NCBI GenBank assembly: GCA_037693485.1
Contig: CM075348.1
Span: 17,094,501-17,158,500 of the forward strand
DNA length: 64,000 bases
Source of the DNA: Kitagawia praeruptora
Lineage: Eukaryota > Streptophyta > Magnoliopsida > Apiales > Apiaceae
Direction: 5' to 3'
Of this stretch, positions 1 through 12,614 are shown in pieces; the first letter of the stretch is position 1, and each line of letters opens with the position of its first letter. The notes under the pieces were generated by a model that ran no database searches, was not told the origin of the DNA, and was given only the letters and a program-made list of their open reading frames with translations. A program made the translations under genes and the position numbers.

Positions 1-19
1 TTCACAATCACTTCACATG

Positions 20-3000
20 TGTGACGACCCGAAAAATTACGTGTAATTTATTATATTAAAATATATTTTTAGTTGATTTTAATGTGTGTTAGTTTATTTT
101 TAATGCATTTAAATGCGTTATGATTTTTTTAAATAGGAAATTTATCCCATACGTGTTATGTGACTACTGTGTATCATAGAATATTTTATTCTATTTTTCT
201 GTAATTTTTATATTTTTAGAATACAGTTATTTTGCATTTTAGATTCCGGAACCAGCCCCTATATTGAATTCGAGGGCCTGTTTTTCATAAAATTATTTTC
301 ATATAATAATGGGATGTTAAAAAATGTATTATTTTGTAATTTTTGTAATATTCGTAATTTTTGGAGAATTTTGGCATTTATATCATATTTGTTTAAAAAT
401 AAAATTTTTACATTTTTATCCCATAAAAATTATTTTTAAGGCTTAATGATTTTAATTAGGGGTTAAGAATATTTTTGGGGTATTAATTTTTGATTTATAT
501 AAATAGCAGCAGATTATTATTTTTTAATTAAAATAATCAAAAATCAGATTTTTTTATTTAATTTTTCTGGAAATTCTTTGAAGTGTTCTTCATAGTTCTT
601 GAGAATCAATCAGCCTTTTGAAGGTGATTCTTTTATTCAAATCCTTCATATGAGTAATCAAATTGAATGGCATGATATGTACTACATGAATATGTGGGTG
701 TGTATATGCGTGTATGTGTTGATCTTAAATTTTTAATTTAATTCGAATTTCTAGGGTTTATGTGCAAAAATTTGGGGCTTTTTGTTTAAGAGATTGGTTG
801 ATTGTTTTGATGGTTTGTATAGCTTACCATGATCGTAGGGAGTTATTTGATGTATTCAATTGATGTGTTTGTGTTCACTTTTGTGATATGCGAATTAAGT
901 TTTTAAACCGAATTGTCAAATGATTATACCGTTCTTTGTGATGATATGTTGTGTTTAAGAGGTTAGGGGTTTGATTGTACAAGTGCTTAGCTTTGTTTTG
1001 GTATATAGAATGTTAAGTTTGGCGACCGTTTTCGACCTCGCCGGATTTTGGCCGGTTCTTGAACGGATATGATCGGGTTCGGTGAAAACCGATCCGTTTG
1101 GTTTGATTATGGTTGATACTGAGCTCTAGGATGAATTTGGGACTTATAGGAGTTGAAACCGCGTGATTTAGAGCTGTTTTTGGGCTCGCCAGATTCTGGG
1201 TTTGGGTTGTCGGAAAATTCTCCGTCCACCGGAATCTGGGCAATCTGCCATTGACGGCGATGATTGTTCTTCGAGGATTCATACGAAGAACAGCGTAGAT
1301 GGTGATGAATAGTACCGTTTTGATCTTCAAAATCTGAAAACGTTTTCTGAAAAATGATTTTGGAAATTATTTTAAAAATTAATTATAAATTCGAATTTTA
1401 TTTTCAGAAATTCGAAAAATACTTTTAAAAATTCGAAAAATCATTTCTAAATTTCGAAAAATAGTTTTAAAATTTTAATAAATTATTTTTAATTCTAAAT
1501 TTATTTTATTTGATTATTTTAAATCTATTTAGCTAATATTTTAATTAATTTAAATTGATTGGTTAATTAATAATAATCAATTAATTTAATTAATTAAATA
1601 TTATTTAAATATGATTAAAAATAATCAAATTTAATTATTTTGGAAAATAAAATAATTTATTTATTTTATAAATATTATTTTACCTTTAATATTTACCTCT
1701 TTAATTGTTTAAAATGAAATAAAATTGCTTTAAAATTCTAAAAATAATCCGGGAGCGATAAAAGTAGTTTTAAAATTGTAAAATTGTTTATAAACCCGGA
1801 TTAAATATTTATTAAAATATTTTGGGGATCCAATAATTACCCAGAGGGTTTATTAATGATCCTTTTTTATTCGAAAATGGTTAATTAAATTTTTTAAAAT
1901 TCTTTTAAGTGCTTTAAAAATATTTTTAAATATTCTAAAAATACTTTGAGTGCTCTTTTATTTGTGAGTCGTATCTGCTATGTGAATTACGTGCTATGTG
2001 ATTATGTGATCTACTTATCGAGTCCTTATGCGTGCGATGTAAATTGTCAAGGTATTAAGTATCAAGGGTTAGGTTATAAATTGAGTTGTGACCGTTATAT
2101 ATTTAACGTGTGCTTAATTGTTTATATGGTTTATATTATAAGATGTCATTAAGAGTAGACGATGTTTTCTTTGATTTACTGGCAACGATGACGATATCGT
2201 TTATTTTCACAAGGATTAATTGGTAAGTATTGATTTAGGTTGTCAGCGGAGATAAGAAGATTTAATGAAGAGGGATTGGAGAAGATTGTGATGCCGTAAG
2301 ATAGAAGAAGAAAATCGTGTTACTGCGATGTTACGTAATAGCTAAGGACCAGAGGCAAGTATTTTCTTGATCATCCTAAACACTTTTTATTTTCTGTTTC
2401 ATTTCTTCATATCATGACAAATAGTTATTGTTCAGAGCTATTTGTGGTTCTTAAATATTTTTATGCGAACACAGTTGCTTGATATTGGTATCCTTGATGT
2501 GGGGAATTGTTTAAGATAAACTTTTCATATCCTTATTATCGTAGTAAATAATAGGGATGTGAACTGTATGTGAAACTAAGCATTTCCTGTTGAATTCGGA
2601 AATTGCTCTATTGGATTGGAAAATGGTAAAGCGTAGGAGGCCACATCGAGTAGTTGGTCCAGCTATATTTAAGGAGGATATGGTAACCATTCCATCTTCC
2701 TATAGGCTAACATTACTTGCCTATTTTGGTACCTTCATGAAATCCGAGTTATACACACGGGTATAGAAATGTACCGGTGGTAGAATAAAGGGTCCCATTG
2801 CTTTTGAACCTGATCACGGGGCAATGGTGGTTCGTCTTTATTTTTTTTATATATCCAATCCATATCGCCAGAATGGCTATTATATATTGTGAATTGGCAG
2901 ATGATTCATTTTCATGACATGTCAAATGATTTCAGTTATGGTTTGAATTATATCACAGTTGTTGATTCAGTTTGCTCTATAAACTGTTTTACATTTCAGT

Positions 3001-3089
3001 TGATTTTTTTTATGCCCCACTTATCCTGGTTTTATATCAAAATTTTTATACGCTTGTTGAGCATTTCTTTCGCTCATACTTGCTGTTGT
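20..3089 (+). mobile_element. Solo gypsy LTR 'A', 5' part
   Basis: Long terminal repeat of a Ty3/gypsy element, starting TGTGACGACCCG directly after the 5-bp target duplication ACATG (15-19). The matching 3' end of the same LTR (ending GGTGTCACA) is at 7125 and is followed by the same ACATG (7126-7130), so this was one solo LTR of about 3.5 kb before it was split. No gag or pol remains between the ends. The motif TGTTGAGCATTTCTTTCGCTCA near 3056-3078, a short TGAGC/GCTCA hairpin, is also found near the 3' end of the two other gypsy LTR families in this window. Short ORFs at 1013-1330, 1946-2152 and 2889-3095 have no recognisable product. The LTR type is inferred from ends and motifs, not from an internal region. 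Confidence 0.85.
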
Positions 3090-5920
3090 TTATAATGTTG
3101 AGCCTTGTGATTTGAAAAGCAGTTGAGAAAGTTTTAATAAAATCATATTTTTACAAATGTTGCTAATAAAATATTATTTCTATTTCTATTGTTATATCTT
3201 GAATCTTTCGGATAGATTATTATTGTTGTTGATTACACTTGCTGAGCATTTTTAGCTCACTCCATTGCTTCCTAACCCCTTTCAGCAACATTAGAAGATG
3301 GTGCGAATTTTCCACACCGTGCGTAAGTCAACCGATGGTTCCGCTAGTGCTGTTAGGAGTCAGTTGCAGAGGCAGGTGGGATTAGTAATCCAAGTGGATT
3401 GTAACCATAGTTAGTTTTTGGAAGATCACTCTGATAACTTTTGAACTTGGTTTGTAATAAGTAATTTATTATGTTGTTTTCAAACTTGAACCTGTTGGCG
3501 ATCTAGGTTGTATGTGGGTTGGCTGGGTTATATTATACATGTAATCACTGCCATTATTGTTAATTATTGTAATCAATGAATCTGTAATAGTGTAGTATTT
3601 TTGGGGTGTTACATTAATAAGTCTTTGGGCCTGTTTGGGAAAACTTAAAATAAGTCCTTATAAACTTATTTTCGGATAAAAATTTTATATTTTGATAATT
3701 TTATTTTATACGAATATTTAATGTATGTTTGAGATTCTATTCAATTGTAAGCAAAAATGGGAATAAAGAAGAAAGACTTTAAAAGTCTACTTTACCCCCT
3801 CTCTATCATGAAAATACCATTACTATAGTAATTTTATATTAGTACTTTTAAAAAACTAAATATTATTTTATTATATTTCTAGATCATTGGTGCAATAATT
3901 TAATATTGATATATAATTGCATGTATTTTATTGCAATAGGATCATAGTATCAATATTGTCCTTTAGCCCATGATTAGATTATGATTTCATTAGAGTAAGT
4001 ACGATAAATGTAAAATGGCTATAATTATTGCTATAATATGACATCAAAAAGTGTGTTGTGCTAAAATAGCACTTGCACTCCAATGCAAGTTTTATTTTAC
4101 AACCAACAAATTTCAAATTTAGTAACATTTTATTTAATTCTTTCACTTTCATTTAAGTTGACCACCTTCACTCCATTTTTAGTTAATTAATGATGTTGCA
4201 AAAATGGCTATAGCCATATTTGGTTTTAAATATACAACCAAGTATACAATTATGCATTTATCCATCTAAGAATAACTATGCATTGAAGTTGAATTTTTAG
4301 TTTTTTGTTCTATATTATAGCTATAGGACTAACTATAGCTATGCATTGAACTTGCTCTAACTTCAATTTAAACTTCAAATTACTAACGCGTGAAAAATAT
4401 GGAGAGTAGGGGCGCGTGACACGGTGACAACAGGTAATAAGACAACTTATAACACACTAATAGTAAAGAGTATTCTTGTACCATACGCCCAATGCAACAA
4501 AAAATCAGAGAATACAGACACGTAGAGATAGAGATAGAAAATGAGAGAGAGTGAGAGAGAGAGAGAGAAAGAAAGAAAGAGAGACTTACATTGTTATAGC
4601 TTTGAATGTAAGTACTTCAGAACCTGCTGCGCGCAGTAGTACGTTTCCAAGCTAAAGAAACCTGCAACATAGAGAGAGAAATAACTAAAATACATACGCC
4701 AATTACATAAATTCAAATCAAATCAAGTGCGAACACGAGAAGGAGGGAGGGACGGAGGGAGAAAGAGAGAGATATATATATTTTAAATTACTTTAGTGAA
4801 TAAATCAATACTTTTATTATTTGAGTGATAATACGTGAAATCAGCGAAGATACACACACTACACACACACAAGCAAACATACACACAGATCTGTAGATCT
4901 AAGATAAAAAATAACAAACTCACTCGAAAAGAAAATTATCAGAAGAGATATGTAGTGTTGATTCAAGTAATGAAAGCAGAAACTAATTGAATAAGTAACT
5001 ACATGCACAAAAGCTCACAAAAATTCTCAATGTCAACAAACAACATAAATAAAAATAAAATCAAGCCTCATAAGTTAATAGAGACATTTATTAAAGTAGT
5101 TATAGCATGAAAATAACTATTATAATAACTCGTGCGATGCACGGGATTATTTTCTAGCAATAAATATAGATTTATTTAATAATATCGTGTATAATTTTTT
5201 TTTTGATTTTCATTACGTTTTTTCCATTCATAACACGCGTTGTTATAATGTTCTTACTTCAATCAGTATTCAGTGCATAATTTGATTATGCAAATTCGAT
5301 GACCAATAAAAATAGAATATAGTATAGTCCTTATTGTGTTAGATATGCTGAGCACATGTTGTGACACCCCCCAAATCCGGGGTCAGGAGATTTGGTTGTC
5401 ACGCGAAAATCCTTAAAATAAAACATTTGTTTAATAATAATCATTCACCTGTGATTGACCAACACTGGAAATATAACATCTGTGACCCCAAACATACCAA
5501 GATCTTTTAAGGTTATAGGTCTAGAAACAAGAATCCAAATTCCATTAAATAGAAAGTATTCCTTCTTTACAACATTTTCTTTGATCAAATCTTAAATCAA
5601 TGGAGTAACTTCGATAAGAAGTACGCCAGGCCAACTAGACTAGTACATAATAATATTAATAAATATTAGAACTCAATTATATAAAATAGATCTTACACTA
5701 AATCCAGACATCCTGAGCCAAGTCATCTTCGAAATAGCATCACGCTTCTTCTCTCTCTGAACAGTGCGGATACGTCTCGCCAAACTACCTTACTGAAATG
5801 TTAGAATTTACAACAGCAAGTATGAGCGAAAGAAATGCTCAGCAAGCGTATAAAATTTTTGATATAAAACCAGGATAAGTGGGGCATAAAAAAAATCAGC
5901 TGAAATGTAAAAATGATCAC
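3086..5920. repeat. Left arm of a 2.8-kb palindrome
   Basis: Read in reverse complement this stretch matches 6571-9394 almost base for base, with scattered substitutions and microsatellite length changes. From left to right it holds the 3' end of the Tekay LTR (3086-3613), a copy of the single-copy-like flank with a Helitron-type end (3614-5354), the duplication CATGT, and the inverted 3' end of LTR A (5360-5920). The outer junction at 3086-3089 lies in the shared bases TTGT, where LTR A passes abruptly into Tekay LTR sequence. The small differences between arms argue against a sequencing hairpin artefact. Confidence 0.9.
5128..5157 (+). mobile_element. Helitron-like 3' terminus (left-arm copy)
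   Basis: A hairpin CTCGTGC-GAT-GCACGGG (5129-5145) stands 8 bases before CTAG (5154-5157), the arrangement of a Helitron 3' end (hairpin, then CTRR). The base after CTAG is C and not the expected T, and no certain 5' TC end was found, so the element's left limit is open; it may start near 3740. The same end occurs inverted at 7326-7354 in the other palindrome arm. Confidence 0.55.
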
Positions 5921-6570
5921 ATAATCACATAGCACGTAATTCACATAGCAGATACGACTCACAAATAAAAGAGCACTCAAAGTATTTTTAGAATATTTAA
6001 AAATATTTTTAAAGCACTTAAAAGAATTTTAAAAGATTTAATTAACCATTTTCGAATCAAAAAGGATCATTAATAAACCCTCTGGGTAATTATTGGATCC
6101 CCAAAATATTTTAATAAATATTTAATCCGGGTTTATAAACAATTTTACAATTTTAAAACTATTTTTATCGCTCCCGGATTATTTTTAGAATTTTAAATCA
6201 ATTTTATTTCATTTTAAACAATTAAAGAGGTAAATATTAAAGGTAAAATAATATTTATAAAATAAATAAATTATTTTATTTTCCAAAATAATTAAATTTG
6301 ATTATTTTTAATCATATTTAAATAATATTTAATTAATTAAATTAATTGATTATTATTAATTAACCAATCAATTTAAATTAATTAAAATATTAGCTAAATA
6401 GATTTAAAATAATCAAATAAGATAAATTTAGAATTAAAAATAATTTATTAAAATTTTAAAACTATTTTTCGAAATTTAAAAATGATTTTTCGAATTTTTA
6501 AAAGTATTTTTTGAATTTCTGAAAATAAAATTCGAATTTATAATTAATTTTTAAAATAATTTCCAAAATC
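5921..6570 (-). repeat. Palindrome spacer: inverted piece of LTR A
   Basis: This segment is the reverse complement of about 1350-2013 of LTR A with a few substitutions (for example at the GGGAGCGATAAAA stretch). It joins directly to inverted LTR A sequence from position about 2994 on its left, so about 980 bases of LTR A (2014-2993) are missing in the inverted copy. On its right it joins forward LTR A sequence resuming at about 2990. It contains no gene. Confidence 0.85.
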
Positions 6571-7125
6571 ATTTTTACATTTCAGTTGATTTTTTTTATG
6601 CCCCACTTATCCTGGTTTTATATCAAAAATTTTATACGCTTGCTGAGCATTTCTTTCGCTCATACTTGCTGTTGTAAATTCTAACATTTCAGTAAGGTAG
6701 TTTGGCGAGACGTATCCGCACAGTTCAGAGAGAGAAGAAGCGTGATGCTATTTCGAAGATGACTTGGCTCAGGATGTCTGGATTTAGTGTAAGATCTATT
6801 TTATATAATTGAGTTCTAATATTTATTAATATTATTATGTACTAGTCTAGTTGGCCTGGCGTACTTCTTATCGAAGTTACTCCATTGATTTAAGATTTGA
6901 TCAAAGAAAATGTTGTAAAGAAGGAATACTTTCTATTTAATGGAATTTGGATTCTTGTTTCTAGACCTATAACCTTAAAAGATCTTGGTATGTTTGGGGT
7001 CACAGATGTTATATTTCCAGTGTTGGTCAATCACAGGTGAATGATTATTATTAAACAGATGTTTTATTTTAAGGATTTTCGCGTGACAACCAAATCTCCT
7101 GACCCCGGATTTGGGGGGTGTCACA
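6571..7125 (+). mobile_element. Solo gypsy LTR 'A', 3' part
   Basis: Forward LTR A sequence resumes here (ACATTTCAGTTGATTTTT, as at 2991-3008), passes through the hairpin motif TGCTGAGCATTTCTTTCGCTCA's core at about 6640-6662, and ends GGGGGGTGTCACA at 7125. The 5-bp duplication ACATG follows and equals the five bases before position 20. The bases 6676-7125 are the part of the LTR that is replaced by Tekay LTR sequence after 3089. Confidence 0.85.
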
Positions 7126-7130
7126 ACATG

Positions 7131-8856
7131 TGCTCAGCATATCTAACACAATAAGGACTATACTATATTCTATTTTTATTGGTCATCGAATTTGCATAAT
7201 CAAATTATGCACTGAATACTGATTGAAGTAAGAACATTATAACAACGCGTGTTATGAATGGAAAAAACGTAATGAAAATCAAAAAAAATTATACACGATA
7301 TTATTAAATAAATCTATATTTATTGCTAGAAAATAATCCCGTGCATCGCACGAGTTATTATAATAGTTATTTTCATGCTATAACTACTTTAATAAATGTC
7401 TCTATTAACTTATGAGGCTTGATTTTATTTTTATTTATGTTGTTTGTTGACATTGAGAATTTTTGTGAGCTTTTGTGCATGTAGTTACTTATTCAATTAG
7501 TTTCTGCTTTCATTACTTGAATCAACACTACATATCTCTTCTGATAATTTTCTTTTCGAGTGAGTTTGTTATTTTTTATCTTAGATCTACAGATCTGTGT
7601 GTATGTTTGCTTGTGTGTGTGTAGTGTGTGTATCTTCGCTGATTTCACGTATTATCACTCAAATAATAAAAGTATTGATTTATTCACTAAAGTAATTTAA
7701 AATATATCTCTCTCTCTCTCTCTCCCTCCGTCCCTCCCTCCTTCTCGTGTTCGCACTTGATTTGATTTGAATTTATGTAATTGGCGTATGTATTTTAGTT
7801 ATTTCTCTCTCTATGTTGCAGGTTTCTTTAGCTTGGAAACGTACTACTGCGCGCAGCAGGTTCTGAAGTACTTACATTCAAAGCTATAACAATGTAAGTC
7901 TCTCTTTCTTTCTTTCTCTCTCTCTCTCACTCTCTCTCATTTTCTATCTCTATCTCTACGTGTCTGTATTCTCTGATTTTTTGTTGCATTGGGCGTATGG
8001 TACATGAATACTCTTTACTATTAGTGTGTTATAAGTTGTCTTATTACCTGTTGTCACCGTGTCACGCGCCCCTACTCTCCATATTTTTCACGCGTTAGTA
8101 ATTTGAAGTTTAAATTGAAGTTAGAGCAAGTTCAATGCATAGCTATAGTTAGTCCTATAGCTATAATATAGAACAAAAAACTAAAAATTCAACTTCAATG
8201 CATAGTTATTCTTAGATGGATAAATGCATAATTGTATACTTGGTTGTATATTTAAACCAAATATGGCTATAGCCATTCTTGCAACATCATTAATTAACTA
8301 AAAATGGAGTGAAGGTGGTCAACTTAAATGAAAGTGAAAGAATTAAATAAAATGTTACTAAATTTGAAATTTGTTGGTTGTAAAATAAAACTTGCATTGG
8401 AGTGCAAGTGCTATTTTAGCACAACACACTTTTTGATGTCATATTATAGCAATAATTATAGCCATTTTACATTTATCGTACTTACTCTAATGAAATCATA
8501 ATCTAATCATGGGCTAAAGGACAATATTGATACTATGATCCTATTGCAATAAAATACATGCAATTATATATCAATATTAAATTAATGCACCAATGATCTA
8601 GAAATATAATAAAATAATATTTAGTTTTTTAAAAGTACTAATATAAAATTACTATAGTAATGGTATTTTCATGATAGAGAGGGGGTAAAGTAGACTTTTA
8701 AAGTCTTTCTTCTTTATTCCCATTTTTGCTTACAATTGAATAGAATCTCAAACATACATTAAATATTCGTATAAAATAAAATTATCAAAATATAAAATTT
8801 TTATCCGAAAATAAGTCTATAAGGACTTATTTTAAGTTTTCCCAAACAGGCCCAAA
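7131..8856. other. Flank with Helitron-like sequence and an exon-like segment
   Basis: This is the pre-insertion flank between LTR A and the Tekay element. An inverted Helitron-type end (CTAG at 7326-7329, hairpin 7338-7354) opens it. CT-rich microsatellites lie at about 7706-7745 and 7902-7945. Between them, 7822-7893 looks like a captured exon: it is preceded by TGTTGCAG and followed by GTAAGT, and one frame reads ETYYCAQQVLKYLHSK before a stop, which faintly resembles a protein kinase helix. No long ORF is present. Gene capture is an inference. Confidence 0.4.
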
Positions 8857-8866
8857 GACTTATTAA
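8857..8866. mobile_element. Left terminal repeat of a nested TIR element
   Basis: GACTTATTAA is the outer part of a terminal inverted repeat whose remainder (CACTTTGCACC) resumes at 41490 after the Tekay insertion. See the entry at 41485-43810. The last five bases, ATTAA, were duplicated by the Tekay insertion. Confidence 0.7.
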
Positions 8867-11774
8867 CGTAACACCCCAAAAATACTACACTATTACAGAT
8901 TCATTGATTACAATAATTAACAATAATGGCAGTGATTACATGTATAATATAACCCAGCCAACCCACATACAACCTAGATCGCCAACAGGTTCAAGTTTGA
9001 AAACAACATAATAAATTACTTATTACAAACCAAGTTCAAAAGTTATCAGAGTGATCTTCCAAAAACTAACTATGGTTACAATCCACTTGGATTACTAATC
9101 CCACCTGCCTCTGCAACTGACTCCTAACAGCACTAGCGGAACCATCGGTTGACTTACGCACGGTGTGGAAAATTCGCACCATCTTCTAATGTTGCTGAAA
9201 GGGGTTAGGAAGCAATGGAGTGAGCTAAAAATGCTCAGCAAGTGTAATCAACAACAATAATAATCTATCTGAAAGATTCAAGATATAACAATAGAAATAG
9301 AAATAATATTTTATTAGCAACATTTGTAAAAATATGATTTTATCAAAACTTTCTCAACTGCTTTTCAAATCACAAGGCTCAACATTATAAACAATTCTTG
9401 AAAAACATTATAAGATAATGAGATTATCAATTCGACGCTACGAGTTAAGCTAGGTGATCAGCCAACGCATTAACTCCGGGTCAACACTCTCGTGTGACTC
9501 CAACTTACTTCTTTTCTGGAATCTCTGACACTTATTGACATTGGCCTTGGCGCATTGCCATATACTTACAGACCGGCGTCTCGGTCTAAAACATTTTTAG
9601 TGAACATAAAACTTTAACTTCAACAATTAAACCAAACTTTAAACTATATGATTGATATTATAATCAAATTTAAACTGAACTGAATGAACAACTGAAAAAG
9701 ATTTTCAAAGTACTTTTCAAAACATTTTTATTAATAATACGGTTTATAAAAATCAGAATATGAAACTGAAATTCAATTCAAGGGGCTTAACAAAGGTATT
9801 ATATAGAACTGAATAATACCCCAAAAAGGGTGGAAACAATGTTCGAATAACAAGTGGAGGATAAGGAACACTTGCCTTATGTTTATAGTACTAACTGCTA
9901 AAGCCCTCGGGGTATACTTTCGATACGTCTATCACCGGGTCTTTGCCAACTCTTTTATTCGATCCTATAACCATATAATAACGCGTGTCAATCTCTCAAT
10001 TCTCGACGAATAACCTATACTTATATGCATCTATAGAACACGTAAACACGTAAGCACTTAGCACGTTATATACTTGACATAATATAATACTCTATTTAAT
10101 AAAGAAATTAAATCACGGAACGTGCCGATAATACTTTTAAAAGACTTATAATTTTAGAAATTTCGGCAGTACTTCCTTTGTTTATATAACTTTACCAAGT
10201 CAGGGATACATCCGACAAACAACAACAATCAATATACAATCATACGCTAATCAAAAACTCGACTCTATACTAACGACTACGCACGACTCATACAATTCCT
10301 TAAATGACTTCGTTGATACTCGAATATTTAACAACTCAATAAATTTTACGACTAACAACTCTATGACTAAATGAAATTAAGCTACTCACATATATATGCC
10401 TTTACTCGGCACAACCAACAAGAACAAGCCCTTTTTGGCAACATCATAAATTCACAAGTTGTACCCAAACTTTATATATACCACTAATTATAACATCATT
10501 TATAAACTTACTCATCAAATAAAAACTCATACATAACATATATACACACACGGCTACTATACCTACACACACACGGTGGGGACCACTCGGCAGCACCACA
10601 TCACCATCTCATCCATTAACATTCACAATTCACTTAACATTTAATCACATAGTCAAATCATTCAAATTAACATCATATAAATCTATATCATACTTTGCAT
10701 GCAATTCCAATACTTAAACCAAAACTCACATGCACATCATTTTATCCATTTATCTCATGCATATAATCATCCTAGCTAATTATATAAGTTAATCTAAATG
10801 AAACACGTTAAGGGTTTAGGTTATACCCTTTTTCGAAAATGCAAGAGGAGGAGAGATTTGAATTTGCTTGCTTGGATTGAAATTTTAACTCCAAAATATA
10901 CTCCACTTGAAAATCTTAATTTATAAAGGTTTTTAGAACTTTAAAATTTTACAAAACAAGAAGAAGGGAGGGGGAGAGAATTCGGGAGTGGTGAGGAAGA
11001 GAGGAGAGACAAGAGTGAGGAGAGGAATGAGAGAATGTGATTTTTGTGTATTTTGTTTTCTTTTTTTTTTATACTATGCCACTTGTCTTACATGCAATAA
11101 CACTAATGGTGACTCACCTAAACCACACTCCCAGCAATTGACATGTGTCCTCATGCAAAAATCTGATCCTATTTGCATGCCACATGTCCTCCTAATCGAA
11201 TAATCACATTTTGTTTCGTTTTAATGCTGAAATCACGATATAATAATTACTCGAAAAATCCTCTATAAATCATGAAAAATTTATCTAAGCCTTATAATAT
11301 TATAAAACTACTATAAATAACAGAATTTTAAACCATTTTTGAATTTATTACGAATTTTAGAAGAAAAATTGATATTAAATCATTTAAAAATCGAATTTCT
11401 ACAAAAATAATATTTTTGTATTTTTAAAAAGTCCTAAAAATAATTATCAACAGTAGAAAATAATCAAAAGAACTTTTCCAAACGATTTTATATTTTTTTA
11501 TAATTTTATCCTAAAATCTCATTTTTACAATATTCATAAACTATTAGAAATATCTATAATAGAAATGACGATTATAACCTAACCACACATACTAGCATGC
11601 ACATAAGACATGTTTAAGTCACATAAACACATAAAGTAACTTTATACTACACATATAAAGTTGACTCATCAAACTGGAATGTATATATATACCACAACTT
11701 ATATAATAATCGTCACACACGATAAACGTAATTATCTGAGACTTAATATATTATTAAAATATCGGTCTATTACA
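8867..11774 (-). mobile_element. Tekay element, 3' LTR (minus strand)
   Basis: LTR of about 2.9 kb in minus orientation, matching 38554-41484 at nearly every position, with small indels (about 20 bases present at 39288-39308 are missing near 9601). In the element's own direction it starts TGTAATAGACCG and ends GGGGTGTTACG; the other copy ends in TGTTACA, so the final base pair here is mutated. The duplication ATTAA precedes it at 8862-8866 and follows the other LTR at 41485-41489. Near the 3' end it carries a TGAGC/GCTCA hairpin motif (about 9223-9240). An ORF at 10988-11203 is a chance reading of GA-rich DNA. Confidence 0.92.
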
Positions 11775-12614
11775 ATCTATCCTCCTTAAAAGGATTCTGT
11801 CCTCAGAATCAACTAGGAAAATAACCGAGGGTACTTTAATTTCATATCGCTTTCTAACTCCCAGGTGAACTCTTCAACCTTGGGGTTCCTCCTCAAAACT
11901 TTAACAATTACAACAGTCTTATTTCTAAGGACTTTCTCTTTTCGATCAACTATTCTAGCCGGATGTTCTACAAATGACAAATCCGACTGGATATCTACTT
12001 GATCGTACTCTATTACACAAGCAGAATCTGGAATAAACCTCTTAAGCAAAGACACATGAAAAACATTATGCACATTTTGCATGAAAGGAGGTAATGCCAA
12101 CTCATAGGCAACCTTTCCTACTCGTCTCAATATTTCAAAAGGTCCTATATATCTCGGACTGAGCTTTCCCTTCTTACCAAACCTAGACAAACCTTTCCAT
12201 GGAGATATCTTTAACAAGACATTTTCTCCTTCGTCAAATTCTAACTTTCTTCTAGTAGGATCTGCATACTTTTTCTGTCTATCTTGAGCAGCTTCTAACT
12301 TCTTTCGGATTATCCTTACAATTTCCTCGGTTTGCTGAATCAACTCGGGACCTATAATCTTACGGTCTCCAACTTCTTCCCAACAGATGGGAGATCTACA
12401 CTTTCGTCCATACAATACCTCAAATGGGGGCATTCCTATGCTGGCATGATAACTGTTGTTAAAACTCAACTAATTTCAAATGGTCATCCCCCAACTTCCT
12501 TTAAAATCTAAGGCACAAGCTCGCAACATATCTTCGATAGTCTGAATCGTTCGTTTACTTTGTCCATCTGACTATGGATGATAGGCTGTACTCATACGTA
12601 ACTGAGTTCCTAAG
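11775..12614 (-). pseudogene. Tekay pol 3' end: integrase C-terminus plus chromodomain
   Basis: This is the 3' end of the pol gene of a Tekay-type chromovirus. Reading from 12614 down, it starts inside the integrase core (HLGTQLRMSTAYHP), has a stop where a glutamine is expected (CAG to TAG, about 12571), continues through SDGQSKRTIQTIEDMLRA and another stop before the open segment 12469-11813. That segment has the GPF/Y-type module (LSPRYIGPFEILRRVG) and ends in a chromodomain-like tail (VEHPARIVDRKEKVLRN, then EEFTWELESDMKLKYP), which in this family is thought to steer integration toward heterochromatin. The polypurine tract lies at about 11775-11795. The upstream part of pol is cut off by the Tat element at 12615. 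It cannot make a working integrase. Confidence 0.9.

Larger units (their letters stand above)
6571..9394. repeat. Right arm of the palindrome (probable parental copy)
   Basis: Inverted match of 3086-5920. This arm is likely the source copy, because it continues without a break into the rest of the Tekay LTR beyond 9394 and because LTR A ends here with its proper target duplication. It holds the end of LTR A, the flank 7131-8856, and the first 528 bases of the Tekay LTR. Confidence 0.85.

Noticed and set aside
20..3613. One intact 3.6-kb LTR with TG...CA ends
   Set aside because: Bases after 3089 match the Tekay LTR and not LTR A, whose true end is at 7125 with the ACATG duplication.
3086..9394. 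Palindrome as a DNA transposon (Foldback type) with long inverted ends
   Set aside because: The arms cross the boundaries of two unrelated LTRs and a flank, and the target duplications belong to the LTR, so transposition of the arms as a unit is unlikely.
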